NCBI GenBank assembly: GCA_003342895.1
Contig: PTFA01000313.1
Location: 930,001 to 994,000, forward strand
DNA length: 64,000 bases
Origin: Casuarius casuarius
Lineage: Eukaryota > Chordata > Aves > Casuariiformes > Casuariidae
Direction of reading: 5' to 3'
The position numbers were made by a program, and so were the translations under genes. The first letter of the stretch is position 1; every line of letters begins with the position of its first letter. Below are positions 39,435-52,338 of this stretch, in pieces. The notes under the pieces are model-generated. The model worked only from the letters and a program-made list of their open reading frames with translations. It was not told where the DNA came from and made no database searches.

Positions 39435-39724
39435 TCATGTGAAATTGCATTTTACTTTAAATTCATGGATGCATCTCTGTGTGGGCGTATGTGAATGGCT
39501 TATATGAAAGGTGAGATTTTGCTAACCCTTTGTGGATAACCTCGGGAAAAGCACCGTCTCCTCTTCCTTAAGAATGAGGGTGAGCACACTCCATATCTTT
39601 TGGAGAGTAAAAAGCCATTTCCTTTATTAAGTGAAGGTAGTCAGTTCTCGTGTCTTTTCTATTTAAAGCACAGAAACATGATGAAAAGCCAACGAATTGA
39701 CATTGAGGGAGCTGAGATCCTAGA

Positions 39725-39985
39725 ATGCTTTACTGTAGGAATAGTGCGCAGCGCCAGCTGTTGATGCCATCACGCGGTGACACCAGCGGAGCTGTGCTGC
39801 CAAGACCTACCCGGTTTAGGGACTCAGTGACAGTCTGGGTGCCTCCTGCAGATCCTTCGAGGCCTGCTTATCTACCAGGGAATTTTGAGTGTCTGGAAGG
39901 CATGCAAAACCTCATTCAGAGCAGTGAACTGGGGAAAGGCCCTTGTGTACCTCCAGCTCCCTACAATTCCACTAGGCGCTTTTAG
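39725..39985 (+). other. CpG-enriched patch with open frame, unrecognised
   Basis: A plus frame of 86 codons from ATG 39725 to TAG 39983-39985 lies over a patch with about ten CpGs, concentrated at 39745-39860. The background is almost CpG-free. The translation is Pro/Arg-rich early on (contains PTRFRDSVTVWVPPADPSRP) and matches nothing I know. No clear splice sites. A small CpG islet or degraded repeat is as likely as coding sequence. Confidence 0.2.
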
Positions 39986-42900
39986 CTGAGGACCTTAAAG
40001 ATAGTGAGAAGTTTCTGGGGAACAGGAGTTGAAAAATGACTCCAAAACTACTGGATAAAATTCTTTTCATTTACATTTTCTTGGGGCGGAGGCTGGCCAG
40101 GTTCCCATATGGCCTCACCTGTAGTTCAGGCAGGATGTAAGTTACAAAAGAGCTTTCTTGTTTGCAAAAGGGAGCAAAAAAACCTGGAAAAGTACAGCTA
40201 GAACTACTGCATTGTATCCCAAGGTAATATGGCAACATAAATTATGAGTTGTAAGAGAACATCAGTCAACAATAGGTGACCAAATAAGAAATCAATGTAG
40301 CTGACTGTGTGAAACTTTGTATGGCAGCATTTTGGCTGACTTCTGTAGAAATCAACAATGTGACATGAAAAATTACTAATTATTGCTTCTATACTGATTT
40401 GTTATAGAGGGAAATGCTATCTGATCATCCATGGTGGAGAGTTGAGATGGTCATGTATGATAGTGTGCATTGGCTACAGAAACTGGCTTATTTCAACCTT
40501 TCCAGCCCAATAATGATTTCTTCATTACATTCTGAACAGCATTACAAAATAAAGAAGGATATGTTGGTCACTGTAGGTGTCTGCAAGCTCGGTCTTGCCA
40601 ATTTTGAATGTTACAAGCAAAAGGTACATCACAACAAAAATCAAGGGACTGCATGCTCATTGCCTTTATCCTCCCAAGGAAGCAAGTCATTCTTAAAAGC
40701 GTACGTTTTGCTTCTTAGAAGCACTATTAAGCATAGGCAGAATACCTGTACCTATACGCATCTGATACCACTGACATCTATACCTGTAGGCATCTACTGC
40801 ATTTACACCATTTTCATACCACTGAGCTAGTTACAGCATCATGAATGACACTTCATTATGCCATCAGGATAGGAAATATTTCCAAACTAAATGTGATTAA
40901 GATACGTCAATATTTGAATGCCAGCTGTCCTAGGAACTGCAAATGATTATACCCCTGTGTTATTCATCTACTGTCTCAGGGTGATTTTAGGGAGCATTTG
41001 AGCCACTGCTTGTGCTGTCCTTTGGACCGGTTAGTCTGTATCAGTTCAGATAGTCTATATCAATTGTGATCTGTAAAAGTTCCCACGATACTTTTTGCAA
41101 ATAGGATCACTAACCCCAATATGCTGCCCAAATAACAAGTTCTAATAACATTCAGTCAAGCCAAATTCACCCTGTAGCTTAAATCAGATATAACATTTTT
41201 CACTTCCTGTTAGAAACTGCTGTGCTGTTCTCCTGTTAAACCTCAGGAAAATGAAAGCATTCAGGTCACTAAGAAATCAAACCTTATTCCAAGCATAGTT
41301 TTTGCTACTTTTCCTTGTTCTTACAAAAGAGCATTGCAAAAACTAATTTATAGTTCACTACAGACAGCTTTGCTATATCCTTAGACTCAGATTTCAAAGT
41401 CATTAAGATGCTTAGCCCTCTTATCCATCACAGTTAGAGTTAGGCACCCAAATACCTGTCTAGACATATTGATGGAAGGTATAGTAGTTATTCTCTCATG
41501 GAAGGTTATAGTTAATGATTAGGATTAAGGCATTGGTATGCATATTAGAAATCACTGCAGCCAAATAACATTCCTTTATTATCTGAATTTTCAGTAGATG
41601 CATAAACAACTCATCAGTAGCTGTGCTTGCTCCTAGAATCCCATAAAATAGCCTTCTTTTCTTAAAATTAAACACGTAGGACACTGCAGCTAAGACACAA
41701 AATGTCAGTATCAGAGCAGAGCAGCAAAAATTCATTCTGGTTCTGACTGTAAAGGGGAAAAGCAGCTGTTAGCAGTAGAAGACAGTGGCTCAGTCAGGCT
41801 ACACTGAGAATTAGCTGGTCCAGTTCTGGCTTCTGAGCGTATCTTCACATTATAATACCAATTCTGCATTTGTGTATTAGCATATGTATTAACATACTTG
41901 TGTCTCTTTCCTTCCCCAAGTCCCATATGCATTATTTTCTTTCTGGGTTCCTCCATAGCTTTGCACCAAAGATATGAGTAAAAATCACACAAATTAAGAG
42001 TCAAGATTCTACTCACTTGGACAGCAGGTAGTCTGAGACTATTGAGGAATCTGTCACAGGAAGAACAGCCTTCTCTAAAGAGCAAGACAAATAAGACTTA
42101 GTTTCCTGAGCTTCTCTGGAGGCAGAAAATCTATGAGGGAGTTGACAAGAAGGAAAGGGACAGTTTAGATATTGGAGGCCTTCCCTCACTCCATGGGCTC
42201 TTTAGAACAGCCCAGATACTGTAAGCATGAACAACAGAAGCTTGACAAAATACCCAGCCTATAGGTAGATTAAGAGCTGCCTAGTAAAGAACAGGCATAA
42301 AAATATTAAGAAACTGAGAATAAGCATGAGTCCTGCTTGCAAAATGTAAGGTAAAAAATGATCCTGTGCATGTGTGACATGGAACAGGCAGTGGGCTGGC
42401 TAAAATGGTAATCAGATCTTGTAAGCAGGAGTGAAGAGGTCTTTAGAAAATGTAATCCATTTACAATAAGTTTGTGAAATTTTCAGTTGATGCTGTGAAT
42501 GATTAAACATTAAAAATATGTTTAAATTATAGCATGTTTTACTGCCAATATCTGTAGATTTCTCTGGAGTACTCCACTCCTCACTGAATTAAATATATAT
42601 TTAATTTTCAGTGCTTGGTGCCAACATGTGATGTAAGAGTCACTTTGAAAAGTTTCAATGCTGAATATCCAGTCTGCAGAACCAAGCTGTACCTGTGTGT
42701 GAAAGCTTCTTGGGACTGGTGAGCATTTCTTAGCCCTTCCAGCAAGGCCTTTAGTTTATCTAGCCAAGTCAGGTCTGCAACTCTTCCTTTCCAAGTGTTT
42801 CTCCGTGTACTGTGGCACACGCTATAACACTTCACTGTGTGAAGCACTATCGATAATCATAGTGCTTCATGGCTTGCTTCATTTTCTCAGGACAATACAG

Positions 42901-45309
42901 TTTTATTTTGTTTTGTCTGAGTTCTGTCTTCAGTAGTGATGTGGTTCCAAATTATTCTCTGGCCAGATTTAGAAGCATTTCTTTCTGAGTTCCTTGGTTT
43001 TTCTTTAATGCACACTCTGAATTATTGAACTATAATGGAAGACTAGTATGTTATCATCTTTTTTTAGCCATACTCAATTATGCCTTATATCTGTCCTTTC
43101 TCTGTAAAAGAGAGCTGAATTCCAGTAGAGTGTTTTTATATCAAATTTCATTAACCTTTTTTAGGTTCTTTTAATGTTTCCCTTTTTTTATCCATTTTAA
43201 TAACAAACCTTCATGTTCTTGGTTTGATTGCCACAAAAGCAAAACCACTTTTACAAATCTATCATGTGTGTAATGGAGACAAGCCTTATTGAATAAATAT
43301 TCATAAAGTGCATGAAATGTTTGTTGCATAAAATATACTGTCCAATCTGAACAAAATATAACAACAGTCCGAAGTGCTAAAGAATGGAACCCGTAAGTGC
43401 ATTATATTTTGGGTCCAAATCCAGGCTATTCAGTGATTCAAATTTTAACATCTCCTACAGTGAACAAGGAGCTCTAGGTATCCTTGTCTTTATAAAAATG
43501 AGAAATTGCTTAAAAACTAGCCTTATATGTAGAACTCTCAAATAGTCGCTAGCACACTACCTTTACAGCTACCATACATCTGTGTCAGAAAAAATACAGA
43601 GGGTGGTATGGCGACAGAGTAGGTAATTGGCAATCAGAAATATCGAGCATTACTCCATTTTTAAGTATGAGCTTAGTGAAGTCACGGTTACTTTTACCAA
43701 GTTTAGCAATCTGTAAAAGGTTTAAATCATAGTGATACCCTAAACACTTTTGTTATAATCTGTCATGTTCCCCAACATATTGTAATTATGTTATATCCCT
43801 CTTGTATACACCCCCACATTTCAATGAAAAGCCTATACGCAGTCTGTAATAAAAGTAAAAGATCTTCAAACACAACAGAGGCCAAAAGAAAATGTAATAG
43901 AAGTGCATGGCACAAATATAAACAAAGCTCATAATCATTTAATGATTTGTATTTGAGCACTGTGAGACCTTAAAATAATCTATTATATATAACTTTTTAA
44001 AATATCACAATAGACAGGGGGAAAACATCTTGGTATCATCAGCTGTTATTAAAAGAAAAAAATGTTCTTTTAGATACAAGATTCATATCTGTGAGTACCT
44101 TGAAATTGGAGGGAGGGGGGCATATTTTGGGGGATAGCAATGAAACTCTTGATTTCCTTTGGTGCTTTGAACAACTGGCAAGCAATATGGTAATAGGGAG
44201 TACAAAGTTTTTACTTCATGCTTGTTTGCACCTCTAACTCTTTCATGAGATATAATGAGGTAGAATAAAAAGGAAAACAACTGCTGATACTTTAATAACT
44301 TGTCCTGTAGGACAGCTGGAATTTTAAAGCTTTAGGTCTGTATATTATGCAAATTGTGAAGTTTGCGTAATCTGCCTTTCTGTCCCATGCTTTTTTTCCT
44401 GTTTTTTTTCCCCCTTATATTATCTTCCTTTTAATTCAGGCACACTCCATATGAAAGGTGAGAATACACATAAATAATCTTCCCTCCTTCAAATAAAATG
44501 TTATATAGTATTTTGTTGTGCTAGTCATAAAGTCCTTTGCTTAGATTATCGTCTACAGAGGTTTGTGTAGCTTTTGAAGTTCTTTAAGATGTGGAAATGC
44601 TTCACATATCCTGCATACTTAAGGTGAAGGCACTGGATTTCCACTCCCATCTCAGAATTTATTATCATTTCACAGTGGCAGAGTAGACGTCTCTATGATC
44701 TACCAGGCAAGCTTTGGCTGACGATACTTCAGTCGAAAGCAAGAAAATAAAAACTGTAATGCAAAAGGTTTTGTTAATTATATTGCCATTCCTTTCATTT
44801 TCTTCAATACCACAAACAACCTTAGCAAAATAGGTGGCCAAATTAGCATCAGCAGATGTGGCTTCTGAGTGCGTTCTGTATTTGCTTCATGAATGTGACA
44901 GGGATGTCATTTGACATGTACACTGGCAACAGGGAAACAATTCTGCAACAGTGAAGCAATTTCAGTAAGAAGAAAAATGGCTCTAATGAAAAGTTAAAAG
45001 AAAGAGGAGTCATAGCAGATACGTTATTTGGGGCTCCTCCAACGATTTTTTAATGTGATCTGAAACAAGGATTGGGAAAGCGGATTGGCATAGAGCACAG
45101 ATATATTAGTCCCAATATAATTTTTGGGGTAGACTTTTCATTCTGTGTAAAAAGAAGCCTTGTTTGATAGCATGAATAAAGGCACAGGCTAATTTATGGC
45201 AAACCATTTGGTACAATAAAGGCCCAGCAGTACAAACAGTCACAAGTGCCAATGCTGTGGAGAGGCAAAAGAGAAAAAATGGAAGTGGAAGGAAGACGAA
45301 AAGGTGGGA
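39986..45309. other. Non-coding stretch
   Basis: About 5.3 kb. It holds the longest frame in the window (40414-40830, plus, 138 codons), but its ordinary AT-rich codon mix, lack of splice context and lack of any recognised motif argue against a gene. Two minus frames (41732-42085 and 41496-41735) overlap at ATGA, which has no meaning in a vertebrate. Confidence 0.5.
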
Positions 45310-45535
45310 TGGCTTACCCGGGATTGCAGGTAGGATCGACCTCGCTCATCATTTAACAGCGCAACTCACAACAATTAATCCCTACAATTTCCCCCTCGGT
45401 TCAACGTAGCTCTCAGGGCACAGAGTTGCAGGGGTGATCCAACTTTATCATTTCCAACATCCGCTATAGTAAACCCGGTTCAGTAAATCTTAAGGACACG
45501 TTCTGTTTTTGAGGCTAAGCGCACATCCAGAGAGT
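45310..45535 (-). mobile_element. Fragment of an endogenous retrovirus: polypurine tract / U3 junction
   Basis: On the minus strand, GAGGGGGAAAT (45397-45387) is followed at once by TGTAGGGATTAATTG (45386 downward). A purine tract running directly into TG is how retroviral 3' LTRs begin, and the wording resembles the polypurine-tract/U3 boundary of avian alpha-type viruses. The patch (about 45310-45535) is richer in CpG than its AT-rich flanks, consistent with an insertion. I could not find AATAAA on the minus strand downstream or the LTR's 3' end, so the LTR seems truncated. The upstream part (45398-45535) would be the end of the internal region; no env frame is readable. Confidence 0.4.
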
Positions 45536-48500
45536 TCAGAGAGCACTCATGAGTCCTTAGAATGTTGAAGCAAAATTTACAGGAGGAAAAAAAAGTTCTA
45601 AAAATGCAAAATAAAAAAATCAGAAGATTTAATTTCAACTGACTTATGTTTTGTAGATTTTATCTAACTTTGCATCTGCCTGGCAGTGTTATTATTATAC
45701 TGCAATACATTGGTGAAGGAGATCAAACATATTAAGAAAGCAAAAACAAAAGGTACAAAGAAAGATACCATCTAGATTCCATCTACAAGGGAAGAACAGT
45801 GTAAGTAGGACCAGTATAACCAGAAATTACGGAGAAAGGTCCAGTACAGGTTTACATCTGACAAATATGAACGTAACACAAAGAAGAAAAGAAAAACTAA
45901 ATAGAGACAACTGTAGTCAGATGTGTCAAAAATTACAAAAGAATTTGAGAGAGAAATGTTATTTGGGTACTAGGATGGAATTTGACCGAGTTCCTCACTC
46001 AGTTTCCTTCTCTGCTAGTGTATCTTCTGGTTGAACTTATGCGTATCCCTGGGCTTTCAGAGAGTCAGTTTATCCAGTGAAATATGGATAACACAATGCA
46101 TTTCTAACCAGGAAAATTATGAGGATATATATGTATATTTACAGCTATGAAGAGAGATCTTAAAGGGACAAAGAGGAGGCTGGCATGAATTCTTGGTTTA
46201 TGAAAGCACATGCACAAAACCAGTGAACTAGTACACGTTGTAAAACTAATTACAGAGTTCCAACTGATATTTTATGTACACAAACACACAAATTATGAAA
46301 TTAATCAGAGAGATTTCAGTAGAAGTCTCAGGAGCTTTATAACCACATAGTGGGTCCTAAAAGAATTCAGTAAAACTGATGAGTGATAGTTGCAACCCCA
46401 ATGTTATATTGCCTTTTCAAATTCAAGTAGAGATGCAACTTTAAGAAAATTTGAAAATAATCTCATTCTTACCACAGATAACATGATTTTCCTACAGTAA
46501 ATATGAGCAGAATGAACAAGATAATTTTAAAATTAATACAAGATGATCTTGTAGATGTTATATTTATTAGAAGAAAAGAGATCATTTAAAGTGATTTGCT
46601 ACACGTTAGCTGAGAATCTAGAAATGCTCTAGGGACAGTGAGGTTAAAATCTCTATCAGTCACTTTACATAAATAATTTTCTTTGCCAACAAAGTCATAT
46701 TTCTTTCTACCAAATCATAGAGACATTTTACAGATACAGACAGTGTTATTTCATTGTCAGTTTATAAATGTTGAGGCTCTGTATCTCTATAAAGAATATA
46801 CCCGTGTGCATTCCTTTTGTCTCTTCATACATAGAGAAGAAATTACACAAGTGCTTACATGCATGGGCATGAGTCTCATTTACAATACATGTGTCTTAAT
46901 ATTCCTTTCTGGTACATGTAAATATGTGAGGTGATGTGTGCCTGAATGTCTGTGCTCTTTTTTCTCACAAGAAATTTCATAACACCATTGCTTTGAAATT
47001 GTACTTATTTAAAATCAGTCCACATTAGACCTTATTCCATTACCTCAACAACAGTTATACTTCTAACATCAGATATTTGAGTAGACTTGTACATCTTTTC
47101 ATTTTCATTTTCTTTTCCTTCCTGAGTTAATGAATTCTTTTCTAAACAATATTCTAATCGATCAAAAAGTCAAGATATGGGATAATTTTTTACATATATC
47201 GTGTTAAAATTTACAGGACTTTTTTAATTAATAAAGTCAAGGTAATGTGGAAATTGCCTTCACAAGAAACCTATCTACATTTTATTCTTGTGCCCTCTAC
47301 TGTTTTTTTCATTTCTCAACACCAAATTGTATTGCAGATTGACAGAAAACCTCCAATCACTCTTGTATTGAATCAGCCATTCTTTTTATTGTCATGTGTA
47401 TTACACAGCTGAATTTAAATAACAGCAAAGAATAGCATTAGGTGATAACAGTAATGTTTGCTCATCCTTATATATTACTTTACTTTCAGAGACAAATTTG
47501 AAATACAAATTTGGATTGCTAGCATTGACTCATTTAATTGGAAAATGGGAAAAGTTGTACCTTAGTGTTTGCATTTTTTCTGTATACAAAATAGCCTTAA
47601 AATGTCTTCATAAAATGCCAAATGGTCCTGAACCTCTTCTTGTTTCTATGACAACCTTATTGCGGTATAGTAGTAGGCCAGAGATCCTCTGAAGCTGCCA
47701 GTGACTTTATTAAATATTTTATTTTAAACAGAGAGGACAATACTGATTTTTGCCAGCTGAGTTTTGGGACCATGGTTTTAGTCTTTGGTTTTAAAAACAC
47801 TGCTTTGTAACATGTTGGCTATCTCAGTATCAAAACTTTAAGGAAGGGAAAATACAAAATAAACAAGGTTCAGCTCATGACACATTATGCACAGAAAAAT
47901 TAATATTTCATCTGTTCACTGAATTTCATTTCATAAGGAATATGTACTGATTCTTCAAGGAGAAACACTGCAGACAAATTTGGCAGTAAGTTTTTTTTAC
48001 TTGTTATTATGGCTTTACTTTGAAACATTTTTGGTTTTTTATCCCCCTTTTATGAACACACTGACTCAGTCAAAGATACTTATACTACTATGCTGATATA
48101 TGCAGTACTGAATCTGCAGTCTACGTGAACAGGCAACAAAAGAAAGAGATACGGGGAAACTGTCCAGCTGCCAAGCCTCTCAGGATAGCATTGTTTTTAT
48201 CAGAAGCATAGTTTGAAAAGTCAGGATTGGTGAACTGACCCTCCATAGCATGTCAGCTAAACATTTGTACTTTATACAAAAAAGTTGCAAAATGAAATAA
48301 AATGTGAAGTTGATGGATAATTCCACTGGAATTTACTGTCACTTCCACTCACTTTGAATTGGGCTCCTGCAGTAAATCATCCACCTTCTTCCCCTGCTAT
48401 GTCAGTACAGAAGTGAACAGATTCAGTTAGAAGAGTGTCTTTCTACCAAATACATCCACTAATGCATTTTCAAAATGTATTAGTAGTATTAATAATATAC

Positions 48501-49799
48501 TCCGACTTAAATGTGTATTTGGTGGGAGCAGAGAGAAGCACATCCACAGTAGGTGAAAAATAAGAAAACTTTATTGAATTCATAGCTGAGTGTCCCTAGG
48601 ACATAAGTCCTGCAAAGTAGCAAATTTTTCTAAATCAGAAGAACCCTAAAAATCCCCCAAAACCTCCTTTACCAGGAAGAAAAGAGTACTGCTATTCTGC
48701 GTTTCTGTTCTGTTCACCTCTCCTAAATTGAGTTAGCTCTTTTATAGCTTGGCATTGTTTTTGCTAGATCATCTTGGGTCAATCTACATTCAGACTAGGT
48801 CCTTACAAACTGGGCTTCATTTCAGTAAAATGAAAATAAAATACTGGCAATTCCTGTTACGAGGTCAGCAAGTCTGGATTCTGGTGAATGGCCCTTGCAT
48901 TTCAGAAGGTAAAGCTTTACTTCTAAAGGGGTGACCACATTACTTGTACATATCCTAGGTAATTAAAATGTACCAACTTTGCTGTTAGGAATATCATATG
49001 AAGGGTATAGAGTTATAATCTGGTATACAGGCAACTCTGATTTTAAAAGTTCATAAACAAGCTTTTTAAAAACATGATTGGTATTATGCATGACCTGCAT
49101 TCATTTCCTTTAATGCAGCTGTCCAAAATAATGTTATTGTTCCACATGAATCAAAATCTGACTGCAGTTAAATTGGTGAAGTGTGGAAATAAGTGTACAT
49201 GCTTGTAAGGGTGTTAGTCACTGTGCTCCCTCTCTCACTCCGTGGAGAACAGGTAGTCTTGTCTATGATAACAGGTTGCTGAGGGTACCAAATTCACTAT
49301 TTAATTCACACTGAGTCATGGGAACAAAAACAAAGAAATCACATTTTATTAAGACAGTAAATGTAGACAGGGACAGAAGTTAAATATTTAGAGCTCTGGC
49401 CTAGTCCCAAACAGCATCTCCATGTTGTTAATGGTTAGCCAATGCAGAATATATCTGCTGCCAAGTAATGACAATTAATGGGAAAACTAAAATTAAAATA
49501 GGATCAAGCTCATGAACTTATGTAAAGATGATTTTACAAACTGAGTAAAAGAACGGCCAGATAGAAATGTTTACTCATTTTAAAAGAAATAAGAATAAAA
49601 GTGCCTGACAGAGACACAACCCCCGTATAATCAAGAGCAACTGAATTAATCAGTTCAGACCATGGATCTCTAAAATCCAAAGATCCTTCAGATTAATCAG
49701 AAACTCTTAGAATCAGAGGCCCAAATTTCTACAGAATACTTTAATTTCCTTTCTCCAGCCCAATCTTACCCTCTCTCTAACCTCACAAACCCATCGATC
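45536..49799. other. AT-rich non-coding stretch
   Basis: No supported gene. On the minus strand a TATAAAAG (about 48745) lies some 170 bp before an AATAAAG (about 48570), an LTR-like arrangement, but I could not find convincing ends or target-site duplications. Confidence 0.5.
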
Positions 49800-50040
49800 A
49801 GCTCTTAGGAGTTGAAGCTGAAGCAAACCAGAGCGGCGCACTGCTGCGTGCTGACGGCTGGCAGCGTTGGGGGCTGCAGAGGTGCCCTCCCCAAAGCAGG
49901 AGGGAGCAGCCCTGGAGCACGCTGTACCACAGGGCTGGCCAAAGCACTGTGCAGGGCAGGATACTCTGCCTTCAGGGCATGTTTTTGTCCCTGGAATTAG
50001 TTCTAGCCAGAGACTGCTTAAGCAGGAAATTTCGTTAGTC
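49800..50040. other. GC-richer patch, content unknown
   Basis: CpGs cluster at 49830-49870, and open frames overlap on both strands (49713-50042 minus, 49812-50000 and 49867-50181 plus). Openness in several frames suggests composition, for example an old repeat, rather than a gene. Nothing recognised. Confidence 0.3.
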
Positions 50041-51167
50041 ATCCAAGTGCCGAACTTTTCTCAAAGAAAGGGGACAGCTCTCTCTTCTAGAAATGAAAAC
50101 TTAAGTACATGCTTGGGAAAATACCTTGACCTGCATGTAACAGTGCCATCTGCTGAAACCTGCCACAGCAATTTAAACTAACATCACAGTTGTTACTCAG
50201 AGTGGCATGAAGGGAAAAAAAACCTGTAGAACACTACGGATAAAATGACAAATAAGAATATTAATATTAAATGATGAAAGCTAAGTTACTTAGTTATTGA
50301 TCCTGCAAAAGCTGTAAGCTTCACAATACAAACAGTGAGTTACACATGCATAAATACCTGCAGGATCAGAGCCTGCCAGTCAGCACTGGGCATTATCACG
50401 TGCATAGGTATACTTCACTTCATACAATTGACAGGATACGACAGAGCACTATTACCTGTGAAACGAATCCAGGTCTCCATAAAAAAATAAAACTTTTCTC
50501 AGATAAAATACATAAAAATAGTAAAAAGATTTCTCAAAGGATTTTCAAAAATAACATGCAGGTTGCTACTTCCTTTCAGACACTCTGATAAAGCCAAGGT
50601 TAGGAATTAAAAAAAACAGTGCCAAATTATAACTTTTCACTAATTTTTCTAAGTGTACCAAATAGTTAAGGTCAGTTCAAGCATTCTCTCCCAGGAACAG
50701 GGCAAACATCTTTTGCTGAACTGAAGTAAGATTCATCACACTAAACAAAACTAGGCATATCAAAAATATTAGCATGTAGTTTCCAAAGCAGCCCATACAG
50801 TCAAGCTTATCATGCCCTAGAACACTTTGTGCTGATAAAACTGGAAAAAAGAGAAGAAAAAGGAAGGAAGGAATACATGAAAAAGAAAGGCTAGAAACTA
50901 GTAATGGAACAGACACACATGCATAAAATTGTTCAGGGATCAGTTTGGATTTGTACAACTGATGATACATCTTTTGGAGAGTAACAGTAACAGTTTGCTC
51001 AAATCTTGTATAATCAAGTAGCCTTGGAGTGAGCGCTCCCTCAGGACTTTGTTTTCTGCCTCTGCTGACATCAGCGTTAATGCCAAATGTTTAAATGGTG
51101 TGAACACTGGATGGGGAAGGCAGCTTGTAGGATAACCAGGATAAAAGGTGAATTTTGAAAACATTTT
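50041..51167. other. Non-coding stretch
   Basis: AT-rich; no gene or repeat supported. Frames of 80-97 codons at 50346-50588 and 50677-50970 lack any recognisable feature beyond hydrophobicity from T-rich codons. Confidence 0.5.
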
Positions 51168-51220
51168 GGGTGAATCTTGGCTTACTGAAGTGAATGGCAA
51201 AGCTCCCACTGGTTTCAGCT
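51168..51220. repeat. Copy of an inverted-repeat-bearing dispersed motif
   Basis: GGTGAATCTTGG-CTTACTGAAGTGAATGGCAAA...CCACTGGTTTCAG aligns with the copy at 55067-55119, including the lead-in GGTGAA...TG and the ACTGAAGT arm. The two arms (ACTGAAGTGAATGG / CCACTGGTTTCAGC) are degenerate reverse complements. Similar CACTGAAGTCA...TGACTTCAGTG sequences are, as I recall, common in reptile and bird genomes, but I cannot name the family. Confidence 0.5.
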
Positions 51221-52157
51221 AAACTACAATTTCACCTTTGGCTTTTCTGCATCTTTCACAAAAATAATACCCGATATAGGTGGGTTTTGTCTCTTAAAAG
51301 AAACAACAGAAAATGTAGTTTCCCACCTGTGTTTTGTCAAATGGCAGAATTGAAAATTCAGTTATATTTGCAAACCTTTTCTTATTCCTGGGAAGAAGTA
51401 CAAAGAAGGGAGAAAAGTTTTCTAAGAGCAATGGGGAGTAATGAATGCCCAAGCCTCAAAACACGTACTAAAATGTGAGTGAGTTTTGGAGGTGTTTGTT
51501 TTTTTGATTTTTGGTTTTTTTGTGTTTTTTTTTGGTATTGGCTTTCTTTTAAGGTCGTATTTCCAGCAAGATCAGAGAAGAAAAACAAGATCGAACTTCT
51601 CTATCCACAGATTAAAAACACAACTGCAAAAAATTGATAGCACAATTTTAAATTGGTATTTACAGTATTAAACAGATAAGACTTAAATTCTGTGGTTATG
51701 CTGAAATTCATGGAAAGGGCTTTCTATAATGGCCTGAAATGATGAAATATAGATCACAGAAACTGACAATGGATTATTTTTACCTCCAGATCTAAACTTG
51801 TCTTGTTTCTGCTCATTTGGCTTTTGTACAATCTTTACCTCAGAGTATGCCAGTCATTTTAAAACACTGAAGTGCTTGTTAAATTCATCTAAACCATCTG
51901 AAGGTTTTTTCATTGAACTGGGGTTCTCAGCATGCAAGCAGCATCTCTGAGGGGGGAGGCAGTTAAGCCTTTGGGCTCATACAGCCAAACTCTTCCTGCT
52001 CGAGTTACCAGCAGTTCATTTCAAGGAAAATGATGTTTTTGTGGGATGTGGACATAAGTCATCTCAGGAACAGGGCTCTGCATCAGGCCTAAGCTGCTAT
52101 TGGGTGGCCTTGATTTTCAGTTACTACTCATCATTTACCTGGTTGGGATTTTTACAG
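51221..52157. other. Non-coding stretch with T-rich run
   Basis: A T-rich simple sequence (TTTTTTTGATTTTTGG type) lies at 51494-51533. Nothing else recognised. Confidence 0.5.
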
Positions 52158-52338
52158 GGCCCTAAGACTGGCAGACTCTTTAAAGAGGAGCTGTGTTTAG
52201 GGCTCTCAGTAGAGCAGGCAACATTAATGGGGTTGGAGGAAGGGGGCAGGAGCCGCAGTGGGAAGGAGAGTTGGGCTTTATGTCCCAGCTGCTGCTGTGG
52301 GAGGGGGTTGAAGATGCTCCCTGTTGCTTCTGAGAGAG
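52158..52338 (+). other. Open segment with splice-like edges, unrecognised
   Basis: GGATTTTTACAG (ending 52157) and GAGAG|GTATCT (GT at 52339) bracket 181 bp in a G-rich patch, inside a 116-codon plus frame (52041-52391). The translation is Gly/Cys/Ser-rich in places and not recognised; a minus frame (52180-52401) is open as well. The patch around 52040-52470 is GC-richer than its surroundings. Weak exon candidate. Confidence 0.13.

Noticed and set aside
40414..40830. Longest open frame (138 codons, plus strand)
   Set aside because: AT-rich codon mix, no domain, signal or splice context; the length is expected by chance in 64 kb of AT-rich DNA.
41496..42085. Two minus-strand frames overlapping at ATGA, like a bacterial operon
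   Set aside because: The window is vertebrate-like; the overlap is coincidental and neither translation is recognised.
43036..43047. TGGAAGACTAGT, identical to the first 12 bases of mature miR-7
   Set aside because: The rest of the mature sequence diverges and no complementary arm lies nearby, so no hairpin precursor.
48512..49056. Possible second LTR on the minus strand (TATAAAAG then AATAAAG)
   Set aside because: The signals are about 170 bp apart, and only a weak 4-bp TAAA repeat could be found at putative ends, which is expected by chance.
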